This document shows, piece by piece, positions 10,684 to 23,946 of a stretch of DNA of 64,000 nucleotides (positions within the stretch are counted from its first letter, which is position 1; the number at the start of each line of letters is the position of its first letter). The position numbers and the translations under genes are program-made. The stretch comes from Nansenia antarctica (Eukaryota > Chordata > Actinopteri > Argentiniformes > Microstomatidae): NCBI GenBank assembly GCA_963989245.1, contig OZ022345.1, positions 35,021,722-35,085,721 on the forward strand, read 5' to 3'. The notes beneath the pieces were generated by a model. The model saw only the letters and a program-made list of their open reading frames with translations, had not been told where the DNA came from and searched no databases.

Positions 10684-11487
10684 TAGTGATGGCGAGATGA
10701 AGCTTCTTGAACTGTTGAAGCTTTCCATCAAATTGCGTCACACTTGGACCGAAGCTTCATGTTGCTTCATTTGCTCTACTGCGCCATCAAGTGGACAATA
10801 AATGTATAGCAGGCAGAGTGATAATGACACCGTGGATTTGGTGTGTGAAGCTTTGAATTGAATAAATGTGCTTGTGTTACTAGGAACAACAACATTTTAT
10901 TCATTTTTATTTAAAAATAACAATTTCCCCACAGTGCTGGGCTTCAGGCGGTTTCTTTTTTTTGAGACGATTTCACCTGCTTTTGAAAATATCCTTTCAC
11001 AGGGCACAGATGAAGCTGGGGTACATAGATAATTAACGGCAAGTTTATACAAATTAGGATACACATGTTTGTGTTCTTCCCAATACTGTAGGGGGTTCTG
11101 CATCCTTTCGATGTTTGGTTCAGCCAGGTAGGTATGGACCTCCACTGTTGCATCTGCAGTTACATTTTGGGTCCTCGCCTGCAGGACTGTGGTGTCTAAA
11201 CGACGCCACAGTTTGTAACCTAAAACAGACAAACAGGCTGTCAGTGTCAGTGAATATATACAATAAGACAATTAGAATGTATCCAGTATACATTACCTTG
11301 AGTCACAGGCTGCGAAGCTTCTGATATGGGGGGTTGTGATGACGAGGAGGAGGAGGAGGAGGAGCCAAATCCGAGCCACTTCCCGAATCGTACGTCATCA
11401 ACACACGCCTCGGTACGCGCTTCACAAAAATCTGCCTCTGTTACTCGATACACGCTCCGAAGCGTCGGCTTCATCTCGCCATCACTA
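10684..11487 (-). mobile_element. hAT transposon fragment inserted in the array
   Basis: Both ends carry the inverted repeat TAGTGATGGCGAGATGAAGC and are flanked by the 8-bp duplication AGAAATAC (10676-10683 and 11488-11495), which is diagnostic for hAT. The interrupted site reads through intact in the other array units. At 804 bp it is too short to be autonomous, but it retains the end of a transposase gene. Confidence 0.92.
10897..11474 (-). pseudogene. hAT transposase C-terminal remnant (two exons)
   Basis: The minus strand encodes a hATC dimerisation domain: YWEEHK..YPNLYKLAVNYL, PASSVPCERIFSKAGEIVSKK and NRLKPSTVGKLLFLNKNE, ending at 10897. Upstream, a 77-bp intron (11220-11296) with GTAATG donor and TGTTTTAG acceptor joins in frame to a serine-rich stretch starting inside the terminal repeat. 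The DDE catalytic core and BED finger are absent, so it is a deletion derivative. The splice assignment is inferred from reading-frame continuity (...VTQ|GYKLW...). Confidence 0.75.
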
Positions 11488-12011
11488 AGAAATACACAAG
11501 TTAGAAGTATTTTGAGAAGGATGCAGGAAAATACTTATGAGATGCGTGATTCTGTTTGGAGACCATGCATGTACGCTTTCCCACCAGCAGAGGGCAGCCT
11601 AGCTCTTCCTGGTCAGCGCTGACACGAATGGTGGTCTCGACTAGAGTACCGCGGGTGACTTTATTCATCAACATTGTTTTCATCTAGGCCTATATATTTG
11701 TATGTATTTACTTGTTTAAATCTTACAATACTTTTTAGATTATTTAGTTATTTTCTTTATCTTTGTTCTAGGCCCTTGGATTGTATAATGGTTTATTCTT
11801 GTTTTATTAGGTAGTTTATATTATTGCTATTGTGTGTTGTATTGATTACTATTGTTCTATAGTAGAAATACTCGTGTTTCAATCTCATGTACTTTCGAAA
11901 TATATATAACCCTAATATATATATAAGGATATGTATATGCGCATAGCCGTATATAGCCTACATACAGTATATACAGTTGAGGACAACATTGTTTTAGGAC
12001 GATATGTCGAT

Positions 12012-12116
12012 ATATATTAAATTGATTTTTGCAACAGGGAGCTGGAATAGGGGCTTGCTCCGTCCACTCCACGCATCGACCTGGTATTGCAGTATGTCCA
12101 GGGAATGGTGCACTCC
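12012..12116 (+). pseudogene. U2-LINE chimera, copy 5
   Basis: U2 part unchanged; first of the CACGTTTTGG / GCAGGAGTAT subfamily that dominates 12-19 kb. Confidence 0.87.
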
Positions 12117-12765
12117 TTTTACTGCATTCCGTTGTCTGGTACTTGTGCTCTGCAACGACAATAAAGTTGAATCTAATCTAAATCTAAGCTATTTGTAAAA
12201 CACTGTAATGTTAACGCTTGGCTACATAAGGAATGACCCTACTGGTGCGTCTGGCCGACCCAACCGGTGCGCTACGTTACATAAAACAAGTTAATACGTT
12301 TCCATACTGACCATGAGCTGGTGTTAACATGGACAGGCTGTTTAGTTAGGCTCGACCATTAGTGGGATGATATCAGCCACGTTTTGGAGCGAGCAGGAGT
12401 ATTTTGAGAAGGATGCAGGAAAATACTTATGAGATGCGTAATTCTGTTTGGAGACCATGCATGTACGCTTTCCCACCAGCAGAGGGCAGCCTAGCTCTTC
12501 CTGGTCAGCGCTGGCACGAATGGTGGTGACTTTATTCATCAACATTGTTTTCATCGAGGCCTATATATTTGTATGTATTTACTTGTTTAAATCTTACAGT
12601 AATTCTTAGATTATTTAGTTATTTTCTTTATCTTTGTTCTAGGCCCTTGAATAAATGGTTTATTCTTGTTTTATTAGGTAGTTTATATTATTGCTATTGT
12701 GTGTTGTATTGGTTACTATTGTTCTATATTAGAAATAATCATGTACTTTCGAAATATACATAACC

Positions 12766-12816
<51 letters not shown>

Positions 12817-12951
12817 ATATGTATAAGAGCATAGCCGTATATAGCCTACATATATACAGTTGGGGACAACATTGTTTTAGAACGAGATGTCGAACCGTCG
12901 TTGTGACTTCTGTCTTGTGGGTCAGGTACCCGGGTTTCTCTGGTCTCAGGT

Positions 12952-13095
12952 ATCTCTGCGCAGTGGCAGTATCGTAGCCTATGAGGTTTATCCGAGGCGT
13001 GATTATTGCTAGTTGAAAACTTTACCCAATACCCCGCCGTGACGACTTGAAATATAGTCGGCATTGGCAATTTTTGATGGTCTCTAAGGAGACTG
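12952..13095 (+). ncRNA. U4 snRNA, copy 6
   Basis: Consensus RNA; belongs to the subfamily with GAGATGTCG instead of GATATGTCG upstream. Confidence 0.9.
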
Positions 13096-13679
13096 ATTTA
13101 CTTGTGGAAAATAAATTACAGTAGAATCTGAATCGCTATTATTACATCCTAAAGTAGAAATACACAAGTTAGAAGTATTTTGAGAAGGATGCAGGAAAAT
13201 ACTTATGAGATGCGTGATTCTGTTTGGAGACCATGCATGTACGCTTTCCCACCAGCAGAGGGCAGCCTAGCTCTTCCTGGTCAGCGCTGACACGAATGGT
13301 GGTCTCGACTAGAGTACCGCGGGTGACTTTATTCATCAACATTGTTTTCATCTAGGCCTATATATTTGTATGTATTTACTTGTTTAAATCTTACAATACT
13401 TTTTAGATTATTTAGTTATTTTCTTTATCTTTGTTCTAGGCCCTTGGATTGTATAATGGTTTATTCTTGTTTTATTAGGTAGTTTATATTATTGCTATTG
13501 TGTGTTGTATTGATTACTATTGTTCTATAGTAGAAATACTCGTGTTTCAATCTCATGTACTTTCGAAATATATATAACCCTAATATATATATAAGGATAT
13601 GTATATGCGCATAGCCGTATATAGCCTAGATACAGTATATACAGTTGAGGACAACATTGTTTTAGGACGATATGTCGAT

Positions 13680-13784
13680 ATATATTAAATTGATTTTTGC
13701 AACAGGGAGCTGGAATAGGGGCTTGCTCCGTCCACTCCACGCATCGACCTGGTATTGCAGTATGTCCAGGGAATGGTGCACTCC
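13680..13784 (+). pseudogene. U2-LINE chimera, copy 6
   Basis: U2 part unchanged; leader reads CCTAGATACAG, a variant shared with copy 8, 3310 bp away. Confidence 0.87.
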
Positions 13785-14593
13785 TTTTACTGCATTCCGT
13801 TGTCTGGTACTTGTGCTCTGCAACGACAATAAAGTTGAATCTAATCTAAATCTAAGCTATTTGTAAAACACTGTAATGTTAACGCTTGGCTACATAAGGA
13901 ATGACCCTACTGGTGCGTCTGGCCGACCCAACCGGTGCGCTACGTTACATAAAACAAGTTAATACGTTTCCATACTGACCATGAGCTGGTGTTAACATGG
14001 ACAGGCTGTTTAGTTAGGCTCGACCATTAGTGGGATGATATCAGCCACGTTTTGGAGCGAGCAGGAGTATTTTGAGAAGGATGCAGGAAAATACTTATGA
14101 GATGCGTAATTCTGTTTGGAGACCATGCATGTACGCTTTCCCACCAGCAGAGGGCAGCCTAGCTCTTCCTGGTCAGCGCTGGCACGAATGGTGGTGACTT
14201 TATTCATCAACATTGTTTTCATCGAGGCCTATATATTTGTATGTATTTACTTGTTTAAATCTTACAGTAATTCTTAGATTATTTAGTTATTTTCTTTATC
14301 TTTGTTCTAGGCCCTTGAATAAATGGTTTATTCTTGTTTTATTAGGTAGTTTATATTATTGCTATTGTGTGTTGTATTGGTTACTATTGTTCTATATTAG
14401 AAATAATCATGTACTTTCGAAATATACATAACCCTAATATATATATATATATATAAGGATATGTATAAGAGCATAGCCGTATATAGCCTACATATATACA
14501 GTTGGGGACAACATTGTTTTAGAACGAGATGTCGAACCGTCGTTGTGACTTCTGTCTTGTGGGTCAGGTACCCGGGTTTCTCTGGTCTCAGGT

Positions 14594-14737
14594 ATCTCTG
14601 CGCAGTGGCAGTATCGTAGCCTATGAGGTTTATCCGAGGCGTGATTATTGCTAGTTGAAAACTTTACCCAATACCCCGCCGTGACGACTTGAAATATAGT
14701 CGGCATTGGCAATTTTTGATGGTCTCTAAGGAGACTG
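14594..14737 (+). ncRNA. U4 snRNA, copy 7
   Basis: Consensus RNA; GAGATGTCG leader subfamily; short AT run in front. Confidence 0.9.
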
Positions 14738-15321
14738 ATTTACTTGTGGAAAATAAATTACAGTAGAATCTGAATCGCTATTATTACATCCTAAAGTAGA
14801 AATACACAAGTTAGAAGTATTTTGAGAAGGATGCAGGAAAATACTTATGAGATGCGTGATTCTGTTTGGAGACCATGCATGTACGCTTTCCCACCAGCAG
14901 AGGGCAGCCTAGCTCTTCCTGGTCAGCGCTGACACGAATGGTGGTCTCGACTAGAGTACCGCGGGTGACTTTATTCATCAACATTGTTTTCATCTAGGCC
15001 TATATATTTGTATGTATTTACTTGTTTAAATCTTACAATACTTTTTAGATTATTTAGTTATTTTCTTTATCTTTGTTCTAGGCCCTTGGATTGTATAATG
15101 GTTTATTCTTGTTTTATTAGGTAGTTTATATTATTGCTATTGTGTGTTGTATTGATTACTATTGTTCTATAGTAGAAATACTCGTGTTTCAATCTCATGT
15201 ACTTTCGAAATATATATAACCCTAATCTATATATAAGGATATGTATATGCGCATAGCCGTATATAGCCTACATACAGTATATACAGTTGAGGACAACATT
15301 GTTTTAGGACGATATGTCGAT

Positions 15322-15426
15322 ATATATTAAATTGATTTTTGCAACAGGGAGCTGGAATAGGGGCTTGCTCCGTCCACTCCACGCATCGACCTGGTATTGC
15401 AGTATGTCCAGGGAATGGTGCACTCC
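15322..15426 (+). pseudogene. U2-LINE chimera, copy 7
   Basis: U2 part unchanged; CACGTTTTGG subfamily; leader with TAATCTATATATAAGG. Confidence 0.87.
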
Positions 15427-16075
15427 TTTTACTGCATTCCGTTGTCTGGTACTTGTGCTCTGCAACGACAATAAAGTTGAATCTAATCTAAATCTAAGCT
15501 ATTTGTAAAACACTGTAATGTTAACGCTTGGCTACATAAGGAATGACCCTACTGGTGCGTCTGGCCGACCCAACCGGTGCGCTACGTTACATAAAACAAG
15601 TTAATACGTTTCCATACTGACCATGAGCTGGTGTTAACATGGACAGGCTGTTTAGTTAGGCTCGACCATTAGTGGGATGATATCAGCCACGTTTTGGAGC
15701 GAGCAGGAGTATTTTGAGAAGGATGCAGGAAAATACTTATGAGATGCGTAATTCTGTTTGGAGACCATGCATGTACGCTTTCCCACCAGCAGAGGGCAGC
15801 CTAGCTCTTCCTGGTCAGCGCTGGCACGAATGGTGGTGACTTTATTCATCAACATTGTTTTCATCGAGGCCTATATATTTGTATGTATTTACTTGTTTAA
15901 ATCTTACAGTAATTCTTAGATTATTTAGTTATTTTCTTTATCTTTGTTCTAGGCCCTTGAATAAATGGTTTATTCTTGTTTTATTAGGTAGTTTATATTA
16001 TTGCTATTGTGTGTTGTATTGGTTACTATTGTTCTATATTAGAAATAATCATGTACTTTCGAAATATACATAACC

Positions 16076-16126
<51 letters not shown>

Positions 16127-16261
16127 ATATGTATAAGAGCATAGCCGTATATAGCCTACATATATACAGTTGGGGACAACATTGTTTTAGAACGAGATGT
16201 CGAACCGTCGTTGTGACTTCTGTCTTGTGGGTCAGGTACCCGGGTTTCTCTGGTCTCAGGT

Positions 16262-16405
16262 ATCTCTGCGCAGTGGCAGTATCGTAGCCTATGAGGTTTA
16301 TCCGAGGCGTGATTATTGCTAGTTGAAAACTTTACCCAATACCCCGCCGTGACGACTTGAAATATAGTCGGCATTGGCAATTTTTGATGGTCTCTAAGGA
16401 GACTG
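16262..16405 (+). ncRNA. U4 snRNA, copy 8
   Basis: Consensus RNA; lies exactly 3310 bp from copy 6 with the same long AT run. The 3' flank has GTGGAAGATAAA (A to G). Confidence 0.9.
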
Positions 16406-16989
16406 ATTTACTTGTGGAAGATAAATTACAGTAGAATCTGAATCGCTATTATTACATCCTAAAGTAGAAATACACAAGTTAGAAGTATTTTGAGAAGGAT
16501 GCAGGAAAATACTTATGAGATGCGTGATTCTGTTTGGAGACCATGCATGTACGCTTTCCCACCAGCAGAGGGCAGCCTAGCTCTTCCTGGTCAGCGCTGA
16601 CACGAATGGTGGTCTCGACTAGAGTACCGCGGGTGACTTTATTCATCAACATTGTTTTCATCTAGGCCTATATATTTGTATGTATTTACTTGTTTAAATC
16701 TTACAATACTTTTTAGATTATTTAGTTATTTTCTTTATCTTTGTTCTAGGCCCTTGGATTGTATAATGGTTTATTCTTGTTTTATTAGGTAGTTTATATT
16801 ATTGCTATTGTGTGTTGTATTGATTACTATTGTTCTATAGTAGAAATACTCGTGTTTCAATCTCATGTACTTTCGAAATATATATAACCCTAATATATAT
16901 ATAAGGATATGTATATGCGCATAGCCGTATATAGCCTAGATACAGTATATACAGTTGAGGACAACATTGTTTTAGGACGATATGTCGAT

Positions 16990-17094
16990 ATATATTAAAT
17001 TGATTTTTGCAACAGGGAGCTGGAATAGGGGCTTGCTCCGTCCACTCCACGCATCGACCTGGTATTGCAGTATGTCCAGGGAATGGTGCACTCC
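16990..17094 (+). pseudogene. U2-LINE chimera, copy 8
   Basis: U2 part unchanged; CCTAGATACAG leader as in copy 6. Confidence 0.87.
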
Positions 17095-17901
17095 TTTTAC
17101 TGCATTCCGTTGTCTGGTACTTGTGCTCTGCAACGACAATAAAGTTGAATCTAATCTAAATCTAAGCTATTTGTAAAACACTGTAATGTTAACGCTTGGC
17201 TACATAAGGAATGACCCTACTGGTGCGTCTGGCCGACCCAACCGGTGCGCTACGTTACATAAAACAAGTTAATACGTTTCCATACTGACCATGAGCTGGT
17301 GTTAACATGGACAGGCTGTTTAGTTAGGCTCGACCATTAGTGGGATGATATCAGCCACGTTTTGGAGCGAGCAGGAGTATTTTGAGAAGGATGCAGGAAA
17401 ATACTTATGAGATGCGTAATTCTGTTTGGAGACCATGCATGTACGCTTTCCCACCAGCAGAGGGCAGCCTAGCTCTTCCTGGTCAGCGCTGGCACGAATG
17501 GTGGTGACTTTATTCATCAACATTGTTTTCATCGAGGCCTATATATTTGTATGTATTTACTTGTTTAAATCTTACAGTAATTCTTAGATTATTTAGTTAT
17601 TTTCTTTATCTTTGTTCTAGGCCCTTGAATAAATGGTTTATTCTTGTTTTATTAGGTAGTTTATATTATTGCTATTGTGTGTTGTATTGGTTACTATTGT
17701 TCTATATTAGAAATAATCATGTACTTTCGAAATATACATAACCCTAATATATATATATATATAAGGATATGTATAAGAGCATAGCCGTATATAGCCTACA
17801 TATATACAGTTGGGGACAACATTGTTTTAGAACGAGATGTCGAACCGTCGTTGTGACTTCTGTCTTGTGGGTCAGGTACCCGGGTTTCTCTGGTCTCAGG
17901 T

Positions 17902-18045
17902 ATCTCTGCGCAGTGGCAGTATCGTAGCCTATGAGGTTTATCCGAGGCGTGATTATTGCTAGTTGAAAACTTTACCCAATACCCCGCCGTGACGACTTGA
18001 AATATAGTCGGCATTGGCAATTTTTGATGGTCTCTAAGGAGACTG
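17902..18045 (+). ncRNA. U4 snRNA, copy 9
   Basis: Consensus RNA; 3308 bp from copy 7, with the same short AT run. Confidence 0.9.
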
Positions 18046-18629
18046 ATTTACTTGTGGAAAATAAATTACAGTAGAATCTGAATCGCTATTATTACATCCT
18101 AAAGTAGAAATACACAAGTTAGAAGTATTTTGAGAAGGATGCAGGAAAATACTTATGAGATGCGTGATTCTGTTTGGAGACCATGCATGTACGCTTTCCC
18201 ACCAGCAGAGGGCAGCCTAGCTCTTCCTGGTCAGCGCTGACACGAATGGTGGTCTCGACTAGAGTACCGCGGGTGACTTTATTCATCAACATTGTTTTCA
18301 TCTAGGCCTATATATTTGTATGTATTTACTTGTTTAAATCTTACAATACTTTTTAGATTATTTAGTTATTTTCTTTATCTTTGTTCTAGGCCCTTGGATT
18401 GTATAATGGTTTATTCTTGTTTTATTAGGTAGTTTATATTATTGCTATTGTGTGTTGTATTGATTACTATTGTTCTATAGTAGAAATACTCGTGTTTCAA
18501 TCTCATGTACTTTCGAAATATATATAACCCTAATCTATATATAAGGATATGTATATGCGCATAGCCGTATATAGCCTACATACAGTATATACAGTTGAGG
18601 ACAACATTGTTTTAGGACGATATGTCGAT

Positions 18630-18734
18630 ATATATTAAATTGATTTTTGCAACAGGGAGCTGGAATAGGGGCTTGCTCCGTCCACTCCACGCATCGACCT
18701 GGTATTGCAGTATGTCCAGGGAATGGTGCACTCC
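18630..18734 (+). pseudogene. U2-LINE chimera, copy 9
   Basis: U2 part unchanged; matches copy 7 in leader and tail variants. Confidence 0.87.
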
Positions 18735-19537
18735 TTTTACTGCATTCCGTTGTCTGGTACTTGTGCTCTGCAACGACAATAAAGTTGAATCTAATCTAAA
18801 TCTAAGCTATTTGTAAAACACTGTAATGTTAACGCTTGGCTACATAAGGAATGACCCTACTGGTGCGTCTGGCCGACCCAACCGGTGCGCTACGTTACAT
18901 AAAACAAGTTAATACGTTTCCATACTGACCATGAGCTGGTGTTAACATGGACAGGCTGTTTAGTTAGGCTCGACCATTAGTGGGATGATATCAGCCACGT
19001 TTTGGAGCGAGCAGGAGTATTTTGAGAAGGATGCAGGAAAATACTTATGAGATGCGTAATTCTGTTTGGAGACCATGCATGTACGCTTTCCCACCAGCAG
19101 AGGGCAGCCTAGCTCTTCCTGGTCAGCGCTGGCACGAATGGTGGTGACTTTATTCATCAACATTGTTTTCATCGAGGCCTATATATTTGTATGTATTTAC
19201 TTGTTTAAATCTTACAGTAATTCTTAGATTATTTAGTTATTTTCTTTATCTTTGTTCTAGGCCCTTGAATAAATGGTTTATTCTTGTTTTATTAGGTAGT
19301 TTATATTATTGCTATTGTGTGTTGTATTGGTTACTATTGTTCTATATTAGAAATAATCATGTACTTTCGAAATATACATAACCCTAATATATATATATAA
19401 GGATATGTATATGAGCATAGCCGTATATAGCCTACATATATACAGTTGGGGACAACATTGTTTTAGAACGATATGTCGAACCGTCGTTGTGACTTCTGTC
19501 TTGTGGGTCAGGTACCCGGGTTTCTCTGGTCTCAGGT

Positions 19538-19681
19538 ATCTCTGCGCAGTGGCAGTATCGTAGCCTATGAGGTTTATCCGAGGCGTGATTATTGCTAGTT
19601 GAAAACTTTACCCAATACCCCGCCGTGACGACTTGAAATATAGTCGGCATTGGCAATTTTTGATGGTCTCTAATGAGACTG
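19538..19681 (+). ncRNA. U4 snRNA, copy 10 (G137T)
   Basis: Single change G137T at 19674 (TAATGAGAC) at the loop edge of the 3' stem-loop. It is followed by two consecutive U2 subunits without a U4 between them. Confidence 0.88.
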
Positions 19682-20267
19682 ATTTACTTGTGGAAAATAA
19701 ATTACAGTAGAATCTGAATCGCTATTATTACATCCTAAAGTAGAAATACACAAGTTAGAAGTATTTTGAGAAGGATGCAGGAAAATACTTATGAGATGCG
19801 TGATTCTGTTTGGAGACCATGCATGTACGCTTTCCCACCAGCAGAGGGCAGCCTAGCTCTTCCTGGTCAGCGCTGATACGAATGGTGGTCTCGACTAGAG
19901 TACAGCGGGTGACTTTATTCATCAACATTGTTTTCATCTAGGCCTATATATTTGTATGTATTTACTTGTTTAAATCTTACAATACTTTTTAGATTATTTA
20001 GTTATTTTCTTTATCTTTGTTCTAGGCCCTTGTATTGTATAATGGTTTATTCTTGTTTTATTAGGTAGTTTATATTATTGCTATTGTGTGTTGTATTGAT
20101 TACTATTGTTCTATAGTAGAAATACTCGTGTTTCAATCTCATGTACTTTCGAAATATATATATAACCCTAATATATATATAAGGATATGTATATGCGCAT
20201 AGCCGTATATAGCCTACATACAGTATATACAGTTGAGGACAACATTGTTTTAGGACGACATGTCGAT

Positions 20268-20372
20268 ATATATTAAATTGATTTTTGCAACAGGGAGCTG
20301 GAATAGGGGCTTGCTCCATCCACTCCACGCATCGACCTGGTATTGCAGTATGTCCAAGGAATGGTGCACTCC
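20268..20372 (+). pseudogene. U2-LINE chimera, copy 10 (hybrid subunit)
   Basis: Three visible differences (GACATGTCG leader, CTCCATCCACTCC, GTCCAAGGAATGG). Its tail switches to the U4-type form (GGTCTCGACTAGAGTACCG) at about 20780, making a recombinant subunit followed directly by another U2 subunit. Confidence 0.86.
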
Positions 20373-21159
20373 TTTTACTGCATTCCGTTGTCTGGTACTT
20401 GTGCTCTGCAACGACAATAAAGTTGAATCTAATCTAAATCTAAGCTATTTGTAAAACACTGTAATGTTAACGCTTGGCTACATAAGGAATGACCCTACTG
20501 GAGCGTCTGGCCGACCCAACCGGTGCGCTACGTTACATAAAACAAGTTAATACGTTTCCATACTGACCATGAGCTGGTGTTAACATGGACAGGTTGTTTA
20601 GTTAGGCTCGACCATTAGTGGGATGATATCAGCCACGTCTTGGAGCGAGCAGAAGTATTTTGAGAAGGATGCAGGAAAATACTTATGAGACGCGTAATTC
20701 TGTTTGGAGACCATGCATGTACGCTTTCCCACCAGCAGAGGGCAGCCTAGCTCTTCCTGGTCAGCGCTGGCACGAATGGTGGTCTCGACTAGAGTACCGC
20801 GGGTGACTTTATTCATCAACATTGTTTTCATCTAGGCCTATATATTTGTATGTATTTACTTGTTTAAATCTTACAATACTTTTTAGATTATTTAGTTATT
20901 TTCTTTATCTTTGTTCTAGGCCCTTGTATTGTATAATGGTTTATTCTTGTTTTATTAGGTAGTTTATATTATTGCTATTGTGTGTTGTATTGATTACTAT
21001 TGTTCTATAGTAGAAATACTCGTGTTTCAATCTCATGTACTTTCGAAATATATATAACCCTAATATATATATAAGGATATGTATATGCGCATAGCCGTAT
21101 ATAGCCTAGATACAGTATATACAGTTGAGGACAACATTGTTTTAGGACGATATGTCGAT

Positions 21160-21264
21160 ATATATTAAATTGATTTTTTCAACAGGGAGCTGGAATAGGG
21201 GCTTGCTCCGTCCACTCCACGCATCGACCTGGTATTGCAGTATGTCCAGGGAATGGTGCACTCC
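21160..21264 (+). pseudogene. U2-LINE chimera, copy 11
   Basis: Differs by GATTTTTTC next to the Sm-site region and by CTGGTGCTTG in the LINE tail. The downstream block has the CCCCGTCTTGG variant of copies 3-4. Confidence 0.86.
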
Positions 21265-21912
21265 TTTTACTGCATTCCGTTGTCTGGTGCTTGTGCTCTG
21301 CAACGACAATAAAGTTGAATCTAATCTAAATCTAAGCTATTTGTAAAGCACTGTAATGTTAACGCTTGGCTACATAAGGAATGTCCCTACTGGTGCGTCT
21401 GGCCGACCCAACCGGTGCGCTACGTTACATAAAACAAGTTAATACGTTTCCATACTGACCATGAGCTGGTGTTAACATGGACAGGCTGTTTAGTTAGGCT
21501 CGACCCTTAGTGGGATGATATCAGCCCCGTCTTGGAGCGAGCAGAAGTATTTTGAGAAGGATGCAGGAAAATACTTATGAGATGCGTAATTCTGTTTGGA
21601 GACCATGCATGTACGCTTTCCCACCAGCAGACGGCAGCCTAGCTCTTCCTGGTCAGCGCTGGCACGAATGGTGGTGACTTTATTCATCAACATTTTTTCA
21701 TCTAGGCCTATATATTTGTATGTATTTACTTGTTTAAATCTTACAGTAATTCTTAGATTATTTAGTTATTTTCTTTATCTTTGTTCTAGGCCCTTGAATA
21801 AATGGTTTATTCTTGTTTTATTAGGTAGTTTATATTATTGCTATTGTGTGTTGTATTGATTACTATTGTTCTATATTAGAAATACTCATGTACTTTCGAA
21901 ATATACATAACC

Positions 21913-21991
<79 letters not shown>

Positions 21992-22126
21992 ATATGTATA
22001 TGAGCATAGCCGTATATAGCCTACATATATACAGTTGGGGACAACATTGTTTTAGAACGATATGTCGAACCGTCGTTGTGACTTCTGTCTTGTGGGTCAG
22101 GTACCCGGGTTTCTCTGGTCTCAGGT

Positions 22127-22270
22127 ATCTCTGCGCAGTGGCAGTATCGTAGCCTATGAGGTTTATCCGAGGCGTGATTATTGCTAGTTGAAAACTTTAC
22201 CCAATACCCCGCCATGACGACTTGAAATATAGTCGGCATTGGCAATTTTTGATGGTCTCTAAGGAGACTG
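22127..22270 (+). ncRNA. U4 snRNA, copy 11 (G88A)
   Basis: Shares G88A and a long AT run with copy 5, but has no hAT insertion in its tail (intact site at about 22330). Confidence 0.88.
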
Positions 22271-22854
22271 ATTTACTTGTGGAAAATAAATTACAGTAGA
22301 ATCTGAATCGCTATTATTACATCCTAAAGTAGAAATACACAAGTTAGAAGTATTTTGAGAAGGATGCAGGAAAATACTTATGAGATGCGTGATTCTGTTT
22401 GGAGACCATGCATGTACGCTTTCCCACCAGCAGAGGGCAGCCTAGCTCTTCCTGGTCAGCGCTGACACGAATGGTGGTCTCGACTAGAGTACCGCGGGTG
22501 ACTTTATTCATCAACATTGTTTTCATCTAGGCCTATATATTTGTATGTATTTACTTGTTTAAATCTTACAATACTTTTTAGATTATTTAGTTATTTTCTT
22601 TATCTTTGTTCTAGGCCCTTGGATTGTATAATGGTTTATTCTTGTTTTATTAGGTAGTTTATATTATTGCTATTGTGTGTTGTATTGATTACTATTGTTC
22701 TATAGTAGAAATACTCGTGTTTCAATCTCATGTACTTTCGAAATATATATAACCCTAATCTATATATAAGGATATGTATATGCGCATAGCCGTATATAGC
22801 CTACATACAGTATATACAGTTGAGGACAACATTGTTTTAGGACGATATGTCGAT

Positions 22855-22959
22855 ATATATTAAATTGATTTTTGCAACAGGGAGCTGGAATAGGGGCTTG
22901 CTCCGTCCACTCCACGCATCGACCTGGTATTGCAGTATGTCCAGGGAATGGTGCACTCC
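22855..22959 (+). pseudogene. U2-LINE chimera, copy 12
   Basis: U2 part unchanged; CACGTTTTGG subfamily. Confidence 0.87.
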
Positions 22960-23608
22960 TTTTACTGCATTCCGTTGTCTGGTACTTGTGCTCTGCAACG
23001 ACAATAAAGTTGAATCTAATCTAAATCTAAGCTATTTGTAAAACACTGTAATGTTAACGCTTGGCTACATAAGGAATGACCCTACTGGTGCGTCTGGCCG
23101 ACCCAACCGGTGCGCTACGTTACATAAAACAAGTTAATACGTTTCCATACTGACCATGAGCTGGTGTTAACATGGACAGGCTGTTTAGTTAGGCTCGACC
23201 ATTAGTGGGATGATATCAGCCACGTTTTGGAGCGAGCAGGAGTATTTTGAGAAGGATGCAGGAAAATACTTATGAGATGCGTAATTCTGTTTGGAGACCA
23301 TGCATGTACGCTTTCCCACCAGCAGAGGGCAGCCTAGCTCTTCCTGGTCAGCGCTGGCACGAATGGTGGTGACTTTATTCATCAACATTGTTTTCATCGA
23401 GGCCTATATATTTGTATGTATTTACTTGTTTAAATCTTACAGTAATTCTTAGATTATTTAGTTATTTTCTTTATCTTTGTTCTAGGCCCTTGAATAAATG
23501 GTTTATTCTTGTTTTATTAGGTAGTTTATATTATTGCTATTGTGTGTTGTATTGGTTACTATTGTTCTATATTAGAAATAATCATGTACTTTCGAAATAT
23601 ACATAACC

Positions 23609-23667
<59 letters not shown>

Positions 23668-23802
23668 ATATGTATAAGAGCATAGCCGTATATAGCCTAC
23701 ATATATACAGTTGGGGACAACATTGTTTTAGAACGAGATGTCGAACCGTCGTTGTGACTTCTGTCTTGTGGGTCAGGTACCCGGGTTTCTCTGGTCTCAG
23801 GT

Positions 23803-23946
23803 ATCTCTGCGCAGTGGCAGTATCGTAGCCTATGAGGTTTATCCGAGGCGTGATTATTGCTAGTTGAAAACTTTACCCAATACCCCGCCGTGACGACTTG
23901 AAATATAGTCGGCATTGGCAATTTTTGATGGTCTCTAAGGAGACTG
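23803..23946 (+). ncRNA. U4 snRNA, copy 12
   Basis: Consensus RNA; GAGATGTCG leader subfamily; long AT run upstream. Confidence 0.9.
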
